Of a stretch of 22,588 bases of DNA, positions 19,501-22,588 are shown in pieces. Each line of letters begins with the position of its first letter. Within the stretch, counting starts at the first letter, position 1. The notes beneath the pieces were generated by a model. It made no database searches. It was given only the letters and a program-made list of their open reading frames with translations, and was not told where the DNA came from. Source of the stretch: a virus; IMG/VR virus record IMGVR_UViG_3300047357_000958, positions 1 through 22,588 of that record, one strand, 5' to 3'. The translations under genes and the position numbers were made by a program.

Positions 19501-22500
19501 ATAGTACATGGGCAGTATCTAATGTAAATTCTAGCAGTAATTACATAATTATAGAAAGTGATGATTGGATAGATCAATCAGATAATTTAGGAATTGTTGA
19601 CAAAGATACCATAGGACTAACTGGATTTAACTTACAAGATGTAAGTAATCTACATGCTAATTCATATACAGTAAGTAATGTTGGTCTAACAAGTTTTACA
19701 ATTGAAGACGCAAACATTTCAGCAAATGTAGATTCATCTAATTTAACTTTTTCGTATTTTGGTAAAACACAAATTTCAACTACAGCAGATCACAACATTA
19801 GTTCAGGTGAATTTGTTAAAGTTATAGGCGGTACATATTCAGGATACCATTATGCAGAAACAGTATCAGCAAACACCTTTGTTATAAATGTTCCATATAA
19901 TGCAAATGCTACTGCAAATACTTCAATATCAAATGTTATTACACAAGGTATACAAATCACAACAACAAGTGACCATGGCATTTCAGGAAAATATGTAGGT
20001 AAAAGAATTGCAGTACATATGGCTGAACCTAGATATTATAACCAAGTATTTACAGTAAGTGATGTACCAAGTTCAAATACAATTATTATCACTCAAGGAT
20101 TTAGTTATGCAGATGTGGCTAATGCACAATCAAACGGTGCTGTATTAACAACATTAGATCATAATAAAGTTAGAATGAATAATGCAGATATTGTTGTTGA
20201 TAATATAAACAACGAAAGAGCAGTAGTTAGTAGTTTTAATAGAGCATTAGATCTGCGTAGAGGATTTATAGACGACGAAAATGGTGAGTTCTCAATGAGT
20301 ATTCCTATGTTTACTAGCATAGATAAATCATTTAAAAACAACGATGTCGATCCATTAATGACAGCAGGCGGTATGCCATATGTAACACAGTTAAAAAATG
20401 TTGCAGGTTTGACACAGGTAGGTGTTATGCCAATTGATCCTATGGTAGAACTACCTAGAGGATTTGCAAAAGATGGATTTATAACAGGGCAAAAAATTAA
20501 TCCAGCAACAATAGGCGATGCAGATTACGATCTTAATCCTTCTAGAATCCCATACAGTAAAATAAATTCTGGACCATTTACACCAAAAATTATAGGCAAT
20601 AGTTTATACGATCCAACTGGCAGTTTACAATCAGTGAACTTTGGACAGGCTGGCAATGGAGTAGATTTCTTAACAAGCGATAATGCAAAACCTCTTAGAG
20701 TACCTCTTTGGAATATTGATAAAAATGCAGTTACAAAACCTGCAGGATTAGGTACAGCACATATAGGTAAACCAATCATCGATCCTAGTAAAGCAATAGT
20801 ACAGGCTAAGAAAAAAACATGTGGACCAGAAGCATGTATAACTCAGCCAGTTCCTAAAAAACCAATCAATGTTCCAACAACAAAATTTGAAAGAACAAAC
20901 TATGGCGGAACTGTAACTGCTGGTAACGTTTCTGGTGTTGGTAAAGGTGCTAGAAGATGGGGTTCACAATATTCAGGTTACTATGTAAACACAGGTAAAT
21001 CGTCAGGACAGGCATCAAAAAACGGTGGAACAAGTGGTAAATTTGGTATACAACCTAGAGGATTATTTGGTGCAGTTGCTTGGTACGACAATGGAAGTAG
21101 ATCTAGTGTAAGTGCTAGTTTGACATTTAGTGTTGCAGGAACATTTTATTTACATGCTTACCAGGCAGGTAAAGGAGACTTTGGAACAACATACGTTCAA
21201 ATAAATGGTGTACAAACTAAAGGTAAGTATGTTGGTAAATATGGCACATACAACTCTACAGGTGCTGTATACGAGTTTACAGCAGATGCTGGCCAAACAA
21301 TTACAATAAGTGCAGTTGGAAAAGGTGGCGGAAATCATTGGGGGTCAATTGCTTTCCATATAAGTGCTAGAAAAGATACATTAACAATAGAAGGTCCTTA
21401 TAGACAAGTTACAGTAGGTGGAGAACCCACTACTTCAAATGCAACTAAATCTAATAATTTACATGGTAAACCAGATTTAGAATTTTGTCAACAAACAACT
21501 AGATCAAGAGGTGTAAATGATGACTGGTTCTTTGCACCAGCAGGTAGCGGACAAGTAGATTTAATTTTTGATAACTTCAGTGGTGCTGATGGTTATCAAA
21601 TATTCCAAGGTACTAGTAGAGGACAAGAAAATACATTAGTATATTCATCACTACCAGATAAAATAGTAAAAGCAAGTTCAGACGAAAAACAAGAATTATT
21701 ATTACAGGCATCATCCTTATATAAAACTGTAAATGGACAAACTAATAAGTTTAGTTCACAGCAAACAATTAAAGACTTTATAATTGCACCAAAAAATTCC
21801 CAAGGTCTAGGTGTTAGATATGGTGGTAAACTATCATGGTATCATGATAGTAGTAAAGGTGCATACATAAAAGTTCGTGTATTAAAACAAAGTAGTGTTT
21901 ATAGATTCTTAATAAAATTACCAAAAGTAGCACCACCAATAGACAATCCAAATCCTGGTACAGGGTGTACACAGGTTACTGTTTATCAACCGGGTGTAGC
22001 AACACCAACAGGTGGAAGTCAATCACCAATATACCAGCCAACTGGTAATCCTCAGACTACCAAGAAAGGTGGTGGCGGTGGTGGTGGATACATGAGTGTC
22101 GGCGGCGTCGGAGGAGGCGGTGGCGGTAGAGGCTCTACTAGATCTCATACTGGAAAATATTATTATCAAATGAACTTTGGTGGCTTTGGAACTCCTGCAA
22201 TGGCAGGCTATAGTTTTGTTCCTACTGTATTTAAGAAAACAATTAAAGTTGCCAGCACACCTAATTTTGGTTCATTCCAGCAATTAGATGATAGTATATA
22301 TGTAAACAGTACTAGTCAAAGAGTTACTGGCGGTATAACATTACCTTTAGCAAAACCGTTGTCAAGAAAAGCACAGATAGGACCTAAAGCATTACGAAGT
22401 GTAGATCTATCTACATTCCCTATATTCGATGAACTTATTGGTAACAACAGTGGTAACTTCTATAGAAATAATAATACAGTAAGTTACAGACCAAGAAAGA

Positions 22501-22588
22501 TAGGCAGTACAATAAAATTATCAGACGGTACTATAATTAGCAATGTTCTAAATACTATAGATTTACAAGATGTAATAGGTGGAGACAA
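10557..22588 (+). CDS. Giant baseplate/tail structural protein, gp7 position, YHYH domain (3' end outside window)
   Basis: One open frame from GTG 10557 to the right edge: 12,032 nt, 4,010 complete codons, no stop. T4 gp7, the wedge initiator that follows gp6, has 1032 aa, so this is at least about four times larger. Blocks in order: 142-222 FCCH-like module (TSTSHGFVTGTKVSISDVSG); 1071-1088 PHTHPWEMLGF...PSWW; 1258-1434 YHYH domain; 1493-1533 (GDGASVENAWKYSEEYPFAV); 1722-1748 Trp/Tyr adhesion-like segment; 1914-1952 (EHAMVLDNTT...NWNG); about 2018-2088 (YDEWAIKVGDFGDL); 2149 on, GTGYATAPSV; about 2150-3200 Asn/Ser/Thr-rich beta repeats; 3068-3195 two further FCCH-like units; 3449-3607 beta-sandwich-like; 3838-3859 glycine tract. 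I recognise the 1071-2088 blocks as typical of large marine myophage wedge or tail proteins. It is probably a wedge protein with host-contact extensions. The gp7 identity rests on position and general resemblance. No signal peptide or membrane segment is seen. Confidence 0.85.
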   Translation, partial: MADKIYTQLPNVHQTSAIKNFFESTVEQLYSKANVVNISGFVGSKTSEDHNVNGAFISEPSVERSYYSLAPTVNTINLTTGESENFLFYDELISIFNTFGIDTKNHNKFFNSNFQTFLPPIDVDKFVNYQEYFWDPTVQANISSISQANPCIVTTSTSHGFVTGTKVSISDVSGMTEINNSSFFVRVLTDTSVELYTDNDLRLTANTQGYSSFTSGGSIEHKGGPDIITINGSASNPIDIDNDIIGKTSYTDPNSSTKFANGQVIKFNGDYVIPQNKIDIEYIVEGVGDSIQLVKKNLNFGNLFNPNLTTKNYYTIGRGAGNENIWSRLNFWYHESLYTSNAPVSSARAVRPILEYDKNLEMYNHGTTSRGNVDINAGNLKFENVNGSPEEQSIDGVNLTNGTTIIFPKDNIDIAKHVYNVSISANVINLSVATDPVTSANFTLASNDTVTVVSGTAHKGKDFYLTSTELTEAQNKSTANQAPLFKLYNDELKYLGNESLYPLNNFTGSKIFAHKLGTGTNDAEYGFPISFKPFKSSSEVEYENFIDTVRYSYTAIGSTTETNQNGYYYYKILKSTPEYHTYLKNASNKNKQRIITKFELSIFDIDESKTKFYIGCIPNVDTNNTSGYDIEVLVNGKKREDFTYSDTGYITFTSFNFVVNDLIDISVLSDSGLLSNDSISKYELPLSWRGNPFNNDVTTIAEPEYLPHFKSYIQDQKNFTGNVLSSNNFANLEKDPSKADQIIQATQDTILGAFLLDDQEHNLVDALRFNNREFTRYKRRFKKELTNYFNVTDVTELSNEFILEKVLRSLISYSVGKKVFNQTYILPFGDNYTEEKFSISSLDQVSFTLTNYADLDKIENSLLIYLDDSNNNRTLLEVDTDYTITSFNPITVTLSATSGYSIGNTVISKLYNQDRDSAQCPPTPSTMGLYPLYTPTIEVDSSFQTDQSLLVGHDGSKTSLYNDRRDDILLEFEKRIYNSAKAEFRENNSLADLNVAVVKPGAFRNTFYSQNDWNDLLNLNYANWVSSNNLDAVTNEFFDADDSWTWNYRGDSDLPGHWRGWYEYYYDTVRPHTHPWEMLGFTEIPSWWINQYGSDYSLSNTSLWHDLEHGIIRRGTRENFTNLLYLESNFNPFRRKGLKNYYPIDSNGALRSPYDITSTQTTTRTVSYTNASANTSAGYVTTSFLETDGSNVNFDAYNVYITSNNISNYATNKIDKSSDLYPIAQKELTYNVVRADLTTGVAANSTVLPSNAIGVLTNGLPLYNPKSSTSYNDEDVWHYDIGYQNKSNRAAGIISSTNADGIIVSHVITEDMSNTTAWGNSTTHSGIVGWAFDGLPIYGPYGYTDPSNTSSGITNIKSAFVLKSTNRASGPGGKHTGVFVEDYELGSGNVADGYADKWNHRTGLTPDSPNVQIDYYVVTIDDDGEPMFPYAVGGGTEVFESSNLSFASTYFKIAYDVTNNSNNQGYTVPTSEVAISSTEVITKTFTPARNSTWRIGDGASVENAWKYSEEYPFAVTEGLLLARPGLFATLFSDPIKLYNPTANKKQYLSTVTRRKWDFRDTNDFAIHGDINDNGEMITNIGYTQFINSWLKFQGLDVNNFADKLRTINLKLGHRLAGYVDKDTMILSLDQYSTTGSSTNLIIPEENITVNVHKSPFKTRNSYSGVIIEKSTNGYKIRGYDKTTGYFEYLPGDTRYEKQNVSAGGTPVDYISYTDNTSYDEQVYVEYNDTFYVSKSTVPSSENFNPIYWTSLSALPLENAATGVYYQRDTGVITRAYYETEYSDIQDVFDILAGIGRYQTSLGFDFGEYDADIGDVRNWVYSAKQFLFWTTGSWQIGNTIELSPLATKVMFEAPLGFVAQINKIDRNQFSIMDRQGVAIDPKACDIIRENNILTVSPPADIEIYSITLYTAEIEHAMVLDNTTVFADTIYDPFVNQKQNRIKIKATKTANWNGRFLSEGFIIDGDELKPNLDNLAETMGKYHEVGFVPVEKQVYETARSLYGYKERDFLNELDITDDQQFEFYRGMIQNKGTNTSLSRIGRSSSIVQGEMQVYDEWAIKVGDFGDLNNDQTVELKLEKKDVVQDPQLITLSFPEDTTGIIDRIDVLSNTTVYYETPNINIGAPSSGTQATGTVLLNSDKKLSSINLINQGTGYATAPSVKLEASNTSIILKGNTATSSSAITTVNEYGIVDGNITYDYIWPAGVYVDTTTATPSNANSSTQIVSISANSSLRLANVQFTSDNSAIDSIYYNANTSAVSFTEGFFNQYGSSVGVAVVRVDPTISANTTNLSGLSNLIITDNLSGDSATIDLSSISDVNDIVTAINTNGNINASVSANEITSTINLNPSANVQYDANTKAYTGEPSNVSIVSTLSISGSDFTLADDDSNTTLGKLLLSSGRYQPRRRYGFIVADNINDTTLSNLDYANVMQVSIEGTAIDSTKYTLDPGDRWSITNTSGKLTSGSIAFDLDTGIVNSSNTFVTENIANIEGIYEFIDVYVDNVKLENNVDVRVFEVPNVSAISFPDVSKLPNEGLETTSVISIVEKATIDLDATTVTNDIPGNTLRIIAYTEDDLSLKLGLQRSYDITPDASDDEVILIDIDDTDRFLKKPLGVRDYKLWANTSNVTSYGITDSKFNPLPNSGYINSNNVDFQAFDVPSISNLFDGDVIYKPETNDLIHVAKSENDDWNVYKLSKANTTLSFIEQAGGDATTYLYSKGKSLFDYLDANLIGGNDNGRYLDYHLVLKDTDLVDQFVIWTNEEVVDRKHVSISDFGGVNMLEANISSLGPITSANANSTYSNSIYGISSFSPASSGYTSASAILIGNNTVQINSQTYNLEDGDTVEFYAVDNTDTLYSTSNIQYVHANVTTSVSSSSNVITFPSPPAGVDADNLIYFSTYNNDVGAPIDLHSEEESLYLADANSTLSYVNESNVVIPSGSLPLLGATANSVTLSTIVNNQIKITVNTTGIEEGDTIRLVASNVEFHDSTWAVSNVNSSSNYIIIESDDWIDQSDNLGIVDKDTIGLTGFNLQDVSNLHANSYTVSNVGLTSFTIEDANISANVDSSNLTFSYFGKTQISTTADHNISSGEFVKVIGGTYSGYHYAETVSANTFVINVPYNANATANTSISNVITQGIQITTTSDHGISGKYVGKRIAVHMAEPRYYNQVFTVSDVPSSNTIIITQGFSYADVANAQSNGAVLTTLDHNKVRMNNADIVVDNINNERAVVSSFNRALDLRRGFIDDENGEFSMSIPMFTSIDKSFKNNDVDPLMTAGGMPYVTQLKNVAGLTQVGVMPIDPMVELPRGFAKDGFITGQKINPATIGDADYDLNPSRIPYSKINSGPFTPKIIGNSLYDPTGSLQSVNFGQAGNGVDFLTSDNAKPLRVPLWNIDKNAVTKPAGLGTAHIGKPIIDPSKAIVQAKKKTCGPEACITQPVPKKPINVPTTKFERTNYGGTVTAGNVSGVGKGARRWGSQYSGYYVNTGKSSGQASKNGGTSGKFGIQPRGLFGAVAWYDNGSRSSVSASLTFSVAGTFYLHAYQAGKGDFGTTYVQINGVQTKGKYVGKYGTYNSTGAVYEFTADAGQTITISAVGKGGGNHWGSIAFHISARKDTLTIEGPYRQVTVGGEPTTSNATKSNNLHGKPDLEFCQQTTRSRGVNDDWFFAPAGSGQVDLIFDNFSGADGYQIFQGTSRGQENTLVYSSLPDKIVKASSDEKQELLLQASSLYKTVNGQTNKFSSQQTIKDFIIAPKNSQGLGVRYGGKLSWYHDSSKGAYIKVRVLKQSSVYRFLIKLPKVAPPIDNPNPGTGCTQVTVYQPGVATPTGGSQSPIYQPTGNPQTTKKGGGGGGGYMSVGGVGGGGGGRGSTRSHTGKYYYQMNFGGFGTPAMAGYSFVPTVFKKTIKVASTPNFGSFQQLDDSIYVNSTSQRVTGGITLPLAKPLSRKAQIGPKALRSVDLSTFPIFDELIGNNSGNFYRNNNTVSYRPRKIGSTIKLSDGTIISNVLNTIDLQDVIGGD
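10980..11229 (+). other. FCCH-like beta module near the N-terminus of the giant protein
   Basis: Residues 142-225 show the pattern strand, then T-S-H-G-F, then G-x-x-V-x-I-S-x-V-x-G-M, then an N-x-x-F-x-V strand pair and a terminal Y-x-S-x-x-S-G-G. This is the form of the small beta-barrel called E1_FCCH-like in databases and is common in phage tail proteins. Its role there is probably structural. Confidence 0.55.
14328..14858 (+). other. YHYH domain within the giant protein
   Basis: Residues 1258-1434. The expected landmarks appear in order: NGLPLYNP at 1258, HSGIVGWAFDGLPIYGPYGY at 1324-1343, NHRTG at 1399-1403, and FPYAVGG at 1428-1434 preceded by YYVVTIDDDGEP. The namesake Tyr-His-Tyr-His cluster is replaced by a V-x-I-D-Y-Y-V-V strand, a form I associate with phage versions. 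The function of the domain is not established. Confidence 0.7.
19758..20141 (+). repeat. Tandem pair of FCCH-like units in the giant protein
   Basis: Two copies of about 61 residues each. The landmark Asp-His is at residues 3078-3079 (TTADHNISSGEFVKV) and 3139-3140 (TTSDHGISGKYVGKR), each followed by a V-x-x-V/I strand ending near FVINVPY or IIITQGF. They are a protein-level repeat and are not identical at the DNA level. Confidence 0.5.
20901..21377 (+). other. Predicted beta-sandwich (adhesin-like) segment of the giant protein
   Basis: Residues 3449-3607, Gly/Tyr/Ser-rich with regular alternation: SASLTFSVAGTFYLHAYQAG, then GTTYVQINGV, GAVYEFTADAGQTITISAVG and GNHWGSIAFHI. This layout resembles Ig-like or carbohydrate-binding folds at phage tips. 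A Cys-x4-Cys pair (3422 and 3427) lies just before it. The function is inference. Confidence 0.4.
22068..22133 (+). repeat. Polyglycine tract (GGN codons) in the giant protein
   Basis: Seven glycines, a short YMSV break, then two further glycine runs to residue 3859. The stretch is GGT/GGC/GGA-rich and clearly more G+C-rich than its surroundings. It is probably a flexible linker or a packed polyglycine layer like those in phage tail tips. Confidence 0.75.

Overview
The window looks like part of the late structural region of a marine T4-like contractile-tailed phage (myovirus). The DNA is strongly AT-rich, about one third G+C by eye, with a codon style dominated by AGA, TTA, ATA and AAA. Genes are packed head to tail with 1-3 nt gaps or 1-nt overlaps. 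The gene content is the T4 baseplate set in the order hub-like protein, gp5-like, gp25, gp6 and then a gp7-position giant. Low G+C plus T4-like baseplate genes would fit a phage of SAR11 or another AT-rich marine bacterium, but the host is inference. I see no tRNA, rRNA, CRISPR, integrase or insertion sequence.

Layout. Positions 1-2792 hold the 3' part of a large virion or baseplate-hub-like protein that starts before the window. Positions 2795-4990 encode a gp5-like central spike with an OB domain and triple-stranded beta-helix but no lysozyme domain. Positions 4990-5622 encode a separate GH24-lysozyme-like protein that keeps the C-terminal helical lobe but appears to lack the catalytic N-terminal motif. 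Positions 5612-5818 on the minus strand encode a 68-residue coiled-coil protein, the only gene pointing backwards. A near-perfect sigma70 promoter (TTGACT, 17 nt, TATAAT) lies just upstream of it in the only real intergenic gap (5819-5940). The same gap carries a T4-late-type box on the plus strand immediately before gp25 (5941-6309). gp6 (6313-10557, 1414 aa) is about twice the length of T4 gp6. The rest of the window, 10557 to the right edge, is one uninterrupted reading frame from a GTG start. It covers 12,032 nt and at least 4,010 residues, has no stop inside the window, and contains a YHYH domain, FCCH-like modules and several adhesion-like segments.

How the genes work together. The hub-like protein, spike and pseudo-lysozyme would form the central baseplate hub and needle. 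gp25, gp6 and the giant protein would form the surrounding wedges and probably host-contact extensions. Translation of the late genes looks coupled (TAATG and TAGTG junctions). The small antisense gene looks separately controlled by host RNA polymerase, so it may act earlier in infection than the genes around it.

The items most worth following up are the giant wedge-position protein, the split and apparently inactive lysozyme beside a lysozyme-less spike, and the sigma70-driven antisense coiled-coil gene inside the late cluster.
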